Below are positions 6,732 through 14,837 of a stretch of DNA of 48,443 nucleotides, piece after piece; position 1 is the stretch's first letter, and each line of letters opens with the position of its first letter. The notes beneath the pieces were generated by a model, which saw only the letters and a list, made by a program, of their open reading frames with translations, had not been told where the DNA came from and searched no databases. A program made the translations under genes and the position numbers. The stretch is taken from positions 1-48,443 of the IMG/VR virus record IMGVR_UViG_3300046413_001120. The stretch is one strand, 5' to 3'. This DNA is from a virus.

Positions 6732-7193
6732 TTAACCTCTTATTCCTTTCTCAATCAAATCTTCTCTTTTCTTTCTTTCCATCCACTTTTCCCATAGATG
6801 CCATTTGAACCAACTTGTAACTTTACCCACCACATTCTGTATTGGTTTGAATAATTTGGTTAATACATTATCAACCTTTTCTTGTGGTGTTTCATCATAC
6901 TCTTTTAAGAAATCAAAAGTACCTGAAAATTCTGGTAGAATTACATCACCTTTTTGGTGTTCAAGTATCTTAATCGTATTACCATCAACATCCTTTGTAA
7001 CATAGTAACTATCTAAGAAATGGTGTGAGTGATATTGGAACGCTTCATCTTTCTTTTGTTGTAGTTCTTTTGCCTGTTCCTCTAACTCTCTTGATTCCCA
7101 CCCATAATAATAATCTAATACACTATTGGTTATCATCAATGGTAATGCTAATGCGATGGTTAAGTTTTTCCACCACTCTATTACTCTCTTCAT
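6732..7193 (-). CDS. Membrane-associated protein of unknown function (153 aa)
   Basis: A basic and aromatic start (MKRVIEWWKN) leads into a hydrophobic segment (LTIALALPLMITNSVL, about 11-26). A coiled coil (ELEEQAKELQQKKDEA), a beta-rich middle and an amphipathic aromatic C-terminal region (VTSWFKWHLWEKWMERKK) follow. Its start overlaps the stop of a 20-codon reading frame (ATGA), so translation is probably coupled to it. Part of the four-gene membrane cassette. Confidence 0.6.
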   Translation of the reverse strand: MKRVIEWWKNLTIALALPLMITNSVLDYYYGWESRELEEQAKELQQKKDEAFQYHSHHFLDSYYVTKDVDGNTIKILEHQKGDVILPEFSGTFDFLKEYDETPQEKVDNVLTKLFKPIQNVVGKVTSWFKWHLWEKWMERKKREDLIEKGIRG

Positions 7194-7252
7194 CTATTAA
7201 TCATTAAATGAAATAAGATTACTCCAGTCATAAATACTGTCATCTCTACCAT
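7190..7252 (-). CDS. 20-aa hydrophobic micro-ORF between GroES and membrane gene
   Basis: ATG at 7252 overlaps the GroES stop as TAATG, with GAGG 7 nt upstream inside the GroES 3' end. The stop TGA at 7190 overlaps the next ATG as ATGA. The peptide is hydrophobic (core VFMTGVILFHLMI), enough for one short membrane helix. The two perfect coupling junctions are unlikely by chance and support translation, either for the peptide itself or to carry ribosomes across the gap. Confidence 0.5.
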   Translation of the reverse strand: MVEMTVFMTGVILFHLMINR

Positions 7253-7548
7253 TACTCGTCCTCTACTACTGCTATTATATCTTGTTCACCAAGTACTAAA
7301 TAAGTTTTTCCTTGATGTTCTATTTCTTGTGCTGAAAATCTTCCATATAAAACCTTATCTCCAACCTTAACTTCCATCGGAATTAACTCTCCACTCATAC
7401 TTCTTGAACCATTACCTACCGCAACACATAATCCAATTTCAGGTTCTCCACCCTCTCTTGCAGTATCTGGTATTATAATACCACTATCTGTTTGTGTTTG
7501 AGTTTCTCTCTTTTCTACTACTAATCTACCACCTATTGGTTTTAACAT
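7252..7548 (-). CDS. groES: GroES-like co-chaperonin
   Basis: A 98-aa protein with the Cpn10 layout: start MLKPIGGRLVVEK, mobile-loop region around residues 17-36 (TQTQTDSGIIIPDTAREG), VGDKVLYGRFS near 62-72 and C-terminal YLVLGEQDIIAVVE. Such proteins cap the GroEL ring; in T4 the unrelated-sequence gp31 has this job for capsid protein folding. No GroEL is encoded in the window, so it presumably acts with the host GroEL. The mobile loop, which contacts GroEL, has a hydrophobic III as expected. It is followed immediately by the coupled micro-ORF. Confidence 0.9.
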   Translation of the reverse strand: MLKPIGGRLVVEKRETQTQTDSGIIIPDTAREGGEPEIGLCVAVGNGSRSMSGELIPMEVKVGDKVLYGRFSAQEIEHQGKTYLVLGEQDIIAVVEDE

Positions 7549-7566
7549 ACTCCATCTTACCTTTCA

Positions 7567-7830
7567 TCATTTATCTATGTCAAGATAATCCTCATCATCT
7601 TTCCACCATTCGTATTTTCGTTTACCTAATTGTCTATCATTCAAATTGTTCTTAAACTCTGTATTCCACTGCTCGTGTGTCATTACTCTCCAAAGTTTAC
7701 TAAACTCATCTCTATCTTCCATCTGTTTTATACCTTGAAAGAATGTAGTTGCACCAGCAACACCGATATCACTACCAAGGTCTGCTGATGTTACAATTTC
7801 ATCATATTTATTCACTAATACATATTTCAA
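7567..7830 (-). CDS. Hypothetical protein (87 aa)
   Basis: A soluble, charged protein beginning MKYVLVNKYDEIV, with a central glycine-containing stretch (DLGSDIGVAGATTFFQ) and a C-terminus rich in Trp and Asp (YEWWKDDEDYLDID). No motif is recognised. AGGAG lies 13 nt before the ATG. It sits between the lipoprotein and GroES genes in the same transcript. Function unknown. Confidence 0.55.
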   Translation of the reverse strand: MKYVLVNKYDEIVTSADLGSDIGVAGATTFFQGIKQMEDRDEFSKLWRVMTHEQWNTEFKNNLNDRQLGKRKYEWWKDDEDYLDIDK

Positions 7831-7839
7831 CTCTCTCTC

Positions 7840-8370
7840 CTAATCCAATATTATTCCAAAGTGTTTCCAATCATCATCGTAATACGCACTTAATCTTAAT
7901 GTATCACCAATCATAGATTTGACTGGTGCAATCATATTGTTAATCTCACCATCACTATTACTATAACTTGCCATATTACTTGTTGGAACTTCCATACCAC
8001 TATAACCTGTTACATAGACCGTGTCATATGACACATATTCTAAATCATCTGTCAATCCTCGTTTAACTACATATCCCAATGTATCTCCAAGATACCACAT
8101 TAAATCGGATTCCCAATAAACTCTCTCATTCATAACTGCACCCAAATCATTCTGTATCGAACCTGATACTCGATGTATTGTTTGCCAGTTATTTCTATCC
8201 ATTTCTAAATGATAATAACCATTACCATCAATAGGTAATCTCATATCATATTGAACAAATGGTGGTGAGTCTTGTAGTGTATCCTCACAACCAACTAAAA
8301 ATAAACTAATCCCTATTAGGATGCTTCTTATTGAAATGTTTATTATCTCGTTTCTTTTGAAGTTCATCAT
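7840..8370 (-). CDS. Phage-encoded lipoprotein (about 176 aa)
   Basis: A signal peptide (hydrophobic core SILIGISLFLVG) ends in the lipobox LVGC at about residues 25-28, so the mature protein should be lipid-anchored at Cys28, in the outer or inner membrane. The mature part is beta-rich with many Asp and Tyr residues (DTVYVTGYSGMEVP; DTLRLSAYYDDDW), like host surface lipoproteins of FCB-group bacteria. Its 5' end overlaps the 54-aa gene by 65 nt. Start is ATG 8370 or 8367. Phage lipoproteins elsewhere can block superinfection; whether this one does is unknown. Confidence 0.75.
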   Translation of the reverse strand: MMNFKRNEIINISIRSILIGISLFLVGCEDTLQDSPPFVQYDMRLPIDGNGYYHLEMDRNNWQTIHRVSGSIQNDLGAVMNERVYWESDLMWYLGDTLGYVVKRGLTDDLEYVSYDTVYVTGYSGMEVPTSNMASYSNSDGEINNMIAPVKSMIGDTLRLSAYYDDDWKHFGIILD

Positions 8371-8470
8371 AACTTTTCTTTTTCCTTTTCGGTTTTATTT
8401 TGCGTTGAATCTTTTCTTCCCACACTTCATCTTCGTAGTGTTCGTAATCAACACTTGTATATTTTGCCAT
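8306..8470 (-). CDS. Small basic protein (54 aa)
   Basis: Starts at ATG 8470 behind AAGGAG and promoter P4, with a leader of only about a dozen nt, and stops with TAG at 8306. The N-terminal 20 residues are acidic (VDYEHYEDEVWEEK), and the rest is strongly basic (KIKPKRKKKSYDELQKKRD), consistent with binding nucleic acid or an acidic partner. It overlaps the lipoprotein gene in another frame. The promoter and ribosome site make it a real gene despite its size. Function unknown. Confidence 0.65.
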   Translation of the reverse strand: MAKYTSVDYEHYEDEVWEEKIQRKIKPKRKKKSYDELQKKRDNKHFNKKHPNRD

Positions 8471-8483
8471 TTTATAACTCCTT

Positions 8484-8513
8484 AATATACTACATTTTTA
8501 TAATACAAGTCAA
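8484..8513 (-). promoter_or_regulatory. Sigma70-type promoter P4
   Basis: TTGACT (8513-8508), an 18-nt spacer and TATATT (8489-8484). The -35 box overlaps the stop of the 80-aa gene. Transcription would cover the basic protein, lipoprotein, GroES and the membrane cassette. Confidence 0.8.
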
Positions 8514-8752
8514 GTTCTTTTTATTTTTAATTTCTCAACTATATCGAGAAACTCTGTTAAAGAATACTTACCACCTTGTTCATCAAGTATGATGTAATTT
8601 GGTAATGATTCTGGACTTGTATTTATCATATTATTTAATGCTACCCAACCTTGTTCAGGATAAAAACTACCTAAACTTTCTTCCCCTAATTGATTACTAC
8701 TAAACATTAGGTTTTCTTTCTTTTCATCTTTATGTATTATGAAATATGTCAT
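8510..8752 (-). CDS. Hypothetical protein (80 aa)
   Basis: A soluble protein beginning MTYFIIHKDEKKEN, with a predicted alpha/beta character and a helical basic C-terminus (FLDIVEKLKIKRT). No conserved motif is recognised. Its start overlaps the glycosyltransferase stop by 4 nt (ATGA), so it is the last gene of the long glycan-island transcript. Promoter P4 restarts transcription at its 3' end. Confidence 0.55.
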   Translation of the reverse strand: MTYFIIHKDEKKENLMFSSNQLGEESLGSFYPEQGWVALNNMINTSPESLPNYIILDEQGGKYSLTEFLDIVEKLKIKRT

Positions 8753-9990
8753 AATTGTATTAAATCTTTCTCAGAAGTTTTAAGTGATTTGATTGTTATA
8801 TTAAATATATCCAACTCTGATATACCTAATTCTCCACTATCTTGTAGTATCGCAGGTAACTTCTCTATAATCTTAAAGTTCTCTTGTGTTAAATTACTTG
8901 CATCAAATCTAACAACTATCCCATCTGTAGGATTCATATGGTCTGAATGTATTCTCTTCTTCAAATCAAATGATGTTTGTTCTTCTTCAATGTATCTATT
9001 AGCACCAAATCCTTTATGTCCCACAAAATCACTATATATGTTATCACACCAAGGCTCTAACAATTGTAACATCTGTATATTACAATTCTCAACTACAAAC
9101 CCAATACTATATTTTGGTGGTACTATTGGTTTCATCATCTTATCGTGGTCTACAAAACTACCCCACTTTCGTATGAACTCTCGTGTACTCTTCTGATTCT
9201 GTTTCAACCACTCATCTGATTCTCGGTTCTTCATAAACACCTGTCCTGCAGGATTTCTTATCGCACCATCTTTAAATCTACTACCTCTACAAGTCATATG
9301 ATACACGAACCCCTGCCAAGTTTGAATAAATGTATATCCAGCAAGATGAAATCTATTGAATATATCTGAATCTTCTTTACTTTGTGGTGCAAATATAGGG
9401 TCGTGTCCACCAATGAAATCCCAATCCTCTTTCATAATAGCCCAAGGAGCGAATATACCCTCTGATATTTCTCGGTTTAATGCGAGTGGGCCATACTTAA
9501 TCCCATCTGAGTTTTTACTCTGTAAATCTTTTACAAACTCTAATAACTCATCTCTCTTAAACTCTTCAGGTTCTATACCAAAATCCATTAATATCTTTTC
9601 AGGTCCATCTGGATGTAGTGGTGGTTCTATTCTTGTTAATGATACAACTTTACCCTTTTCTAAATACTTATCAACCTCTTTATCTGAATTGGGTGTTAGA
9701 ATCATATCCGCGTGGAATATCATAACCCTATCGTGTGTTGCATAATCGTTAATTAATGTATCATATAGTATTGTATGTCCCAATCTATCTGGGCCTTTGT
9801 TGATATGAAGTTTGATATTCTTATCTCTCTTCATCCAAACTAATACTTGTTCCATTGTTCCATCAGTACTTGCATCATCTGCAATACATATCTCGTGTTC
9901 TACCGATTGGTTTTCACGAATACTCTCATATGCCTGTTTTAAATACTTTAGATTATTCCTCGATGGAATGATAAAACTAATTGGATTCAT
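8749..9990 (-). CDS. GT2-type glycosyltransferase (413 aa)
   Basis: The N-terminal 250 residues have the GT-A family 2 pattern: ISFIIPSRNNLKYLKQAYES at 4-23, ICIADDASTDGT at 35-46 and FHADM near 93 as the DxD-like metal/nucleotide-sugar site. About 130 extra C-terminal residues (from about 280) form an additional unrecognised domain. It would transfer a sugar from a nucleotide donor in the cytoplasm; donor and acceptor are unknown. AAAGGA precedes the ATG, and the gene overlaps the epimerase gene by 14 nt. Confidence 0.85.
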   Translation of the reverse strand: MNPISFIIPSRNNLKYLKQAYESIRENQSVEHEICIADDASTDGTMEQVLVWMKRDKNIKLHINKGPDRLGHTILYDTLINDYATHDRVMIFHADMILTPNSDKEVDKYLEKGKVVSLTRIEPPLHPDGPEKILMDFGIEPEEFKRDELLEFVKDLQSKNSDGIKYGPLALNREISEGIFAPWAIMKEDWDFIGGHDPIFAPQSKEDSDIFNRFHLAGYTFIQTWQGFVYHMTCRGSRFKDGAIRNPAGQVFMKNRESDEWLKQNQKSTREFIRKWGSFVDHDKMMKPIVPPKYSIGFVVENCNIQMLQLLEPWCDNIYSDFVGHKGFGANRYIEEEQTSFDLKKRIHSDHMNPTDGIVVRFDASNLTQENFKIIEKLPAILQDSGELGISELDIFNITIKSLKTSEKDLIQL

Positions 9991-10843
9991 TCACTTGTTC
10001 CTTTACCCATTTTATTAGGTTTTCTTTTGGTGCCCATCCGAGTAACTCACTTGCAGATTCATCTGTACAAAGTGTTTCTCTCATCTCACCTGGTCTTTTT
10101 GGTACTTTTACTTTTGGATGTTCTCCAAATGCATCTGCCAATTCATTAATAGAATAGTTTACTCCACTACCCAACTCAAAGAAGTTTCCATTAACTTCAC
10201 CATCAACCAATTTCTCGGCTGATTTAACTAATCCATCTACAATATCGTAAACATGCGTGAAATCTCTTCTTTGTTCTCCATCCCAAGTAATGGTTATATC
10301 TCTATTCTCTTCCCATTGTTTCATAAATACACCTACGACAGTACAATATTCCCCATCCACTAATTGTTTAGGCCCATATACATTGTAGAACCTACATACT
10401 ATTGTTGGTAAATCATATATCTGATGATATAGTTTCACTAATTCTTCACCTTGCCATTTACTAAATGAATAAGGATTTGCGTGTACATCTCCGTGTACTG
10501 ATGATGAACCAGCATAAACTAATGGTATGTTTTCTTTTCTAGCATATTCTAATACTCTCTGTGTACCTTGTGTGTTTGTATCAATTGTACTCGTTGGGTC
10601 ATCAAATGATGGTTGTATCCTTGCCAATGCAGCTAAATGAAATATACAATCAATACCATCTATCCCATCAAGAATACCATCCTCTCTAATATCTCCGTGA
10701 ATGTATCTGGCTTGTCCATGCTCGTTTGATTTAAAACCTGTGTAGTAATTATCTATTGAAATTACCTCGTGTCCATCTTCTAATAACCTTTTGATTAAAT
10801 TAGTGCCGATGAACCCAGCACCACCTGTTACTAATATATTCAT
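9977..10843 (-). CDS. NAD-dependent sugar epimerase/dehydratase
   Basis: The start was set at ATG 10843, which overlaps the previous stop (ATGA) and directly precedes the Rossmann motif ILVTGGAGFIG (residues 3-13). The SDR active site follows: SSSVHGD (Ser/Thr region, about 112-118) and NPYSFSK (Tyr-x3-Lys, about 122-128). The product (288 aa) is the size of UDP-glucose/GlcNAc 4-epimerases and dTDP-glucose dehydratases, and the sequence cannot separate these. It probably supplies an activated hexose to the glycosyltransferases around it. Confidence 0.88.
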   Translation of the reverse strand: MNILVTGGAGFIGTNLIKRLLEDGHEVISIDNYYTGFKSNEHGQARYIHGDIREDGILDGIDGIDCIFHLAALARIQPSFDDPTSTIDTNTQGTQRVLEYARKENIPLVYAGSSSVHGDVHANPYSFSKWQGEELVKLYHQIYDLPTIVCRFYNVYGPKQLVDGEYCTVVGVFMKQWEENRDITITWDGEQRRDFTHVYDIVDGLVKSAEKLVDGEVNGNFFELGSGVNYSINELADAFGEHPKVKVPKRPGEMRETLCTDESASELLGWAPKENLIKWVKEQVNESN

Positions 10844-11754
10844 TTGTTTCTTAACTCCCAATTTCGTTTCCATACTTCTTCAGTATAGTTTGATTCATAT
10901 CGTTTTCTTATTGTTTCACTACATAACTTGTAGAACTTATCATTCTCTTTTAATTTCTTTCCAATTCTTTTTGCTTCATCTAAATCACCAACCTCGACTG
11001 TAGTCAATGGATGAAGTATTTCTTGTGTATCCAATCCTTTGTATCCAATACAAGGTATTCCGTGAAACCCACAATTTAATGCGAATGTTCCTGCTGCGTG
11101 TGTTCTCATCATATGAACACCTATATTATATTGTCCTAAATTAGTAACCCATTCTCTCCAATTCATATAAGGTAGGTAATTTATATCCTCTATCATATCT
11201 TCTTGTTCTTGTTTTCTACCCATTGATGGTGCAGATATAGGATTACCTATTTCCCTTGCTACCATATACGAATCAAATCCACCATACCAACTTACCATAT
11301 TACCACCAACCATTGTACCATCACCCCACTCATTTCGTGGAACTAAACCATCTGTAATCATCAAACTTCTCATCACCCTTACATCTTTACAACCTAATCC
11401 AAGATAGTAATTCACATCAGATTCATTATGACAATAAACCCAATCTGCATCCATCAATGAATTGAAATATTTAAATTGTTTATCAACTGAATAATCTTGG
11501 AAGTACCAATGTGGGCCTTCTTGCATTACTGCCACCTTATCACAAAATTGTTTGAAGTGATTAATATCTACTTCAGGATTATTCTTTGGTATAATTACTA
11601 TTCCTAAATCATATCTCTTTCTTCGTGGTGTATCCTTGATAGGTGACCACTCAGCATCTAATGCTATTGACCATGCATATTCTGTTCTGGCGTTCTCAAA
11701 ATCTCTTGGAACTTTACCATATATTTGACTCTCTGAAAAAAATACTATGTTCAT
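10840..11754 (-). CDS. GT-B-like glycosyltransferase (304 aa)
   Basis: The protein starts MNIVFFSESQIYGKVP, a Rossmann-like opening. The C-terminal half has the arrangement of a GT-B nucleotide-sugar domain: an acceptor-like segment HMMRTHAAGTFALNCGFHG (about 220-238), then PCIGYKG, and a C-terminal helix RKRYESNYTEEVWKRNW typical of group 1 transferases. Clear catalytic residues cannot be named. Overlaps of 4 nt on both sides place it in the glycan transcript. It could also be a non-catalytic GT-B relative. Confidence 0.6.
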   Translation of the reverse strand: MNIVFFSESQIYGKVPRDFENARTEYAWSIALDAEWSPIKDTPRRKRYDLGIVIIPKNNPEVDINHFKQFCDKVAVMQEGPHWYFQDYSVDKQFKYFNSLMDADWVYCHNESDVNYYLGLGCKDVRVMRSLMITDGLVPRNEWGDGTMVGGNMVSWYGGFDSYMVAREIGNPISAPSMGRKQEQEDMIEDINYLPYMNWREWVTNLGQYNIGVHMMRTHAAGTFALNCGFHGIPCIGYKGLDTQEILHPLTTVEVGDLDEAKRIGKKLKENDKFYKLCSETIRKRYESNYTEEVWKRNWELRNK

Positions 11755-12416
11755 TTTATCTCTGATATTGTAACAAATTGTAAATCATATTGTGATAATA
11801 AGTATTCAATAACTCTGTCAAAATGTAAAAAATTTTCCTCTTTCCACACATTATCATTGTGTGTTCCATTGATGTGTGATTGAAACATAAATGTATTTCC
11901 ATATAAACTTATATTGTCTGATTCATTAATACCATCACATCCCTCGAAGAAATCACACCCCCAAGTTATCCCTTTATTGATTTCACTATGTCCTGCAACC
12001 CATTGAAAATAATTACTGATTGCATCTGCACTTTGTTGGTTCACTCCCCAACCTGGTGCTCTAAATCCTTTTGGTATATAACCACAACTCTCCCACAAAT
12101 CTTGTGATGTTTGGATTCGCTGTGTTGCATCACCATATTGTAATTCATAATATTCCATCTCACCAATATCTTCAGTTTGACATGCATGAAAATGACCGTG
12201 ATTACTCATCTCCACCCAATCGTATTGTTTCCAAAAATTAACAAACTCTTTTGTGATTGGATACTTATCGTGATAATTACTTGGTATGAATAAATTAAAC
12301 TTTACACCATACTTTTTATTGAGCTCAGAGAGATACTCAACTTGAATATCTCCCTCAACTCCCCAACCTTTTTCTGGATGTATATCATCTATCGCGACAA
12401 CTACATTATTTTTCAT
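11751..12416 (-). CDS. Polysaccharide-deacetylase-like protein (CE4/NodB fold)
   Basis: Shows the CE4 motif series: AIDDIHPEKG at 8-17 (catalytic/metal Asp pair), SNHGHFHAC at about 71-79 (the H-x3-H metal motif as HGHFH), GFRAPGWG near 118-125 (the R-x-P groove motif) and SHINGTH near 186. At 221 aa it is a complete single-domain enzyme. CE4 enzymes remove N- or O-acetyl groups from glycans such as peptidoglycan or exopolysaccharide, usually with Zn or Co. It has no signal peptide, so it probably acts on a cytoplasmic precursor. GAGGG precedes the ATG. Confidence 0.78.
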   Translation of the reverse strand: MKNNVVVAIDDIHPEKGWGVEGDIQVEYLSELNKKYGVKFNLFIPSNYHDKYPITKEFVNFWKQYDWVEMSNHGHFHACQTEDIGEMEYYELQYGDATQRIQTSQDLWESCGYIPKGFRAPGWGVNQQSADAISNYFQWVAGHSEINKGITWGCDFFEGCDGINESDNISLYGNTFMFQSHINGTHNDNVWKEENFLHFDRVIEYLLSQYDLQFVTISEIK

Positions 12417-12806
12417 CTACCATCCCTCTTCGAATGGATATTCTTTTGTTGATGGTTTACTATCTTTACTATTGACATAAATCCATTTAACATCAGGTAA
12501 TATCTCATTCCTAATTTGTTTTCTTTGGTCTGCATATGGACATATAGATGCTATAACTACATTTTTTCCTTGTACCCATAACACTCTTGCTATCCTCGCC
12601 AACCTATCATTCTGTTTTCTTCTACCCTTTTCACTAAAATCCAAATCATCCCAAACACTCTCTCTAAAATCATCTGCATCCAAAACTATTTTGTTTGGTA
12701 CATCGAACTTCAAAGCAATGTTTGTCTTTCCACTTCCGCTATTTCCGTGAAACCACCACACTTGTCCTGGTCTATCATCAGGTATTACTCTGTGTATTGC
12801 TCCCAT
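12417..12806 (-). CDS. APS-kinase-like P-loop kinase (129 aa)
   Basis: Starts at ATG 12806 (AAGGG 6 nt upstream), inside the 3' end of the preceding gene. Walker A GNSGSGKT at about 21-28, LDADDFRESVWDDL (about 42-55) and GKNVVIASICPYADQRKQIR (about 82-101) fit the adenylylsulfate kinase (CysC) or related small-molecule kinase pattern. It is shorter than CysC (about 200 aa) and lacks part of the C-terminal region. In this context it may phosphorylate a sugar or support a sulfated modification; substrate unknown. Confidence 0.7.
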   Translation of the reverse strand: MGAIHRVIPDDRPGQVWWFHGNSGSGKTNIALKFDVPNKIVLDADDFRESVWDDLDFSEKGRRKQNDRLARIARVLWVQGKNVVIASICPYADQRKQIRNEILPDVKWIYVNSKDSKPSTKEYPFEEGW

Positions 12807-13851
12807 CTTCAACCCTTTCGTAGTCTTTAAAGACATCACTCCAACTATAAGTGTATGCCTGTTTACTTAAATTGAATGCATTTTGTTGGGACATTTTATC
12901 TGCGTTAGGAAACCAATATTGTTTCTTTCTCATCACAGTCATATCATCTGTTGTGAAATCCTGTCCCTTTATATACATTCGTTTATTTGGTAATTTTCTA
13001 TTGTGAACCAATAGAATATTTTTAATTATATATTGTGTTAATTGGCCTTGAAAGTGTATTAAACAATTATTCATAAATGCTGTATCTTCGTGTACAAAGA
13101 ATACACTTTTTGGTATATTAACTCCACTCTTAATTACATCTGATGATATAACTAATCCACACCCATTAAACTTTAGGTTTTGAGTAACTTGTATATCTAA
13201 ATCCTCAACCTTTTCATTAATCAAATCCATTTCTTGCTGTTTCATATTGTATCGTAAACTCCACCAATTTGTTAAATCACCCTCTATGAATGGTTTATCT
13301 GTGAAGTCTGGATGTTCTAATATTTTCCAAGTATCATCCCACATTTTACAAGTACTGAAAAATCCAACATACTTTGGTGTTGTTTCTTTTGCTGCAGTAT
13401 GTAGATTATCTAATATTTCAAATGTTTGTTTTGGTATCAATGAATCACTCTCACCCCACATAAGTATATCTACTTCTTCACAATACTTTTCATTAAACTC
13501 TCTACGATAATCAGCAATAGTATAAATATCTTCTCGATGGTCTCCACCATTCCTATCGTGTTCTACTAATCTTAAATTATATTCTAATGTTGAATCAAAG
13601 TGGTGGTCATATCCAAATATACCCTTTAATATTTCTCTGAAGTTATCTCGTAGTTCACCAATAGTTATTTTCTTTGTATCAACTTGTTCCAACCCTTGAT
13701 TTAAATTAAAACAAATGTCAATAACCACATTCTCTTTGTTTTCAATATCAGTTAATGCTTTTTGTACACTAAGTAGATAATCTTTTATGATATCTATTTC
13801 ATAGAATTGTACTAAACATCCGATTGCAATCTTATTAGTTAACTTATGCAT
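12778..13851 (-). CDS. GT-A-like glycosyltransferase (357 aa)
   Basis: Opens with KIAIGCLVQFYEIDIIKDYL, resembling the first strand-helix of GT-A folds. VDILMWGESDSLIPKQTFEIL (about 129-149) looks like the DxD region, here as ESD. VFFVHEDTAFMNNCLIHF near 254 carries an acidic residue in the position of the catalytic base (ED). No firm family number can be given. It overlaps its neighbours by 8 and 29 nt, firmly within the glycan transcript. A role as a nucleotide-sugar-dependent transferase is inferred from this pattern and context. Confidence 0.55.
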   Translation of the reverse strand: MHKLTNKIAIGCLVQFYEIDIIKDYLLSVQKALTDIENKENVVIDICFNLNQGLEQVDTKKITIGELRDNFREILKGIFGYDHHFDSTLEYNLRLVEHDRNGGDHREDIYTIADYRREFNEKYCEEVDILMWGESDSLIPKQTFEILDNLHTAAKETTPKYVGFFSTCKMWDDTWKILEHPDFTDKPFIEGDLTNWWSLRYNMKQQEMDLINEKVEDLDIQVTQNLKFNGCGLVISSDVIKSGVNIPKSVFFVHEDTAFMNNCLIHFQGQLTQYIIKNILLVHNRKLPNKRMYIKGQDFTTDDMTVMRKKQYWFPNADKMSQQNAFNLSKQAYTYSWSDVFKDYERVEDGSNTQSNT

Positions 13852-14608
13852 AATTGTGTTTTACTCTCTCCCATACATTCTTCATCAAAGCATTTCGTTC
13901 TGTTTTTTCAAATCCATTAAAATGCCAAACCCAACCAACATTCCATAGTAAATCACTCTGTAATACTCCTCGTAGATGTAATTGTTGTAGATTAAATCTC
14001 TCATCTAAAAACTCAATATCGTGTTCACTATTTCGTATCATATAATTAATAGGTGTTTGGTCTGAACCCTTTTTTACAGTCTCGTGTTGTCTCATTCGTA
14101 TTTCATCTTCGTTCTTATAGTAAAAATCTGTAACACTCTTACACCATTCTTTGTGTTTCTTATTCAATACAATGAAACCACAATTAAAATAACTTAACCA
14201 ATCAAATTTAATATCAGGCCAAAAATCTTGATAACCTTGAATACTATTATGAGTCCACTCTATAAAGAATCTATCTTGTATTGCACCAAACTCACCTTTT
14301 GATGCTTCAAAAAAATCTGGACAATCCCAATGTACCATCGTATCAATATCAACTAATGCTACATTATCATATTCTATACCATTTGCATCCAATACTTCCA
14401 TCGCATGCCATCTTTGCCAAGTGGGTTTCATACCTGGAACTTTCATTGTTCCATCACCCTTTGGTCTTAACTCATCTTCTAATATGAATAACTCTACATC
14501 ATTCTTATCACACCAATATTGCCACGATTTATAACACCACTCAGCATAATCTAATCTATCTGGTGCATCTACCATTGCAGTCATAAATACTACATTTTTA
14601 CTCTTCAT
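13844..14608 (-). CDS. Nucleotide-diphospho-sugar transferase, GT8-like (254 aa)
   Basis: Start taken at ATG 14608, with GAGG 6 nt upstream; a longer reading would enter the upstream gene. The DxD motif is clear in VALVDIDTMVHWDCP (about 86-100), and FNCGFIVLNKKH (about 142-153) matches the region after the metal site in GT8/GT-A transferases that carries the N-C-G-x-x-x-x-N pattern. It has no membrane segment. It likely transfers hexose to a growing glycan; donor unknown. Confidence 0.72.
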   Translation of the reverse strand: MKSKNVVFMTAMVDAPDRLDYAEWCYKSWQYWCDKNDVELFILEDELRPKGDGTMKVPGMKPTWQRWHAMEVLDANGIEYDNVALVDIDTMVHWDCPDFFEASKGEFGAIQDRFFIEWTHNSIQGYQDFWPDIKFDWLSYFNCGFIVLNKKHKEWCKSVTDFYYKNEDEIRMRQHETVKKGSDQTPINYMIRNSEHDIEFLDERFNLQQLHLRGVLQSDLLWNVGWVWHFNGFEKTERNALMKNVWERVKHNYA

Positions 14609-14837
14609 TAAAAACCTCAATACATAATATGTTTTTATCATTAACCATTACCCAAGTACCATCAGTTTGTTTAAATTTAGTAAACTGTCCTTGTAATAAT
14701 GATTTTGATATGACATGGTTAAATGTTCTTTTCTCCCCACCAACAAAATGTATGATTTGTGTTACCACTTCACCAACCGCATTTACTGATGACCTTAAAT
14801 CTGTATATTCTCTCTCCACTAACTCTTTCACCATCAT
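14598..14837 (-). CDS. Hypothetical small phage protein (79 aa)
   Basis: Compact, probably beta-rich protein; the C-terminal half (GGEKRTFNHVISKSLLQGQF, then GTWVMVNDKNILCIEVF) reads like a conserved small-protein fold. No catalytic motif. Starts MM at 14837, overlapping the previous stop (ATGA). It is not an obvious sugar enzyme and may be a phage core gene left within the glycan island. Confidence 0.5.
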   Translation of the reverse strand: MMVKELVEREYTDLRSSVNAVGEVVTQIIHFVGGEKRTFNHVISKSLLQGQFTKFKQTDGTWVMVNDKNILCIEVFNEE

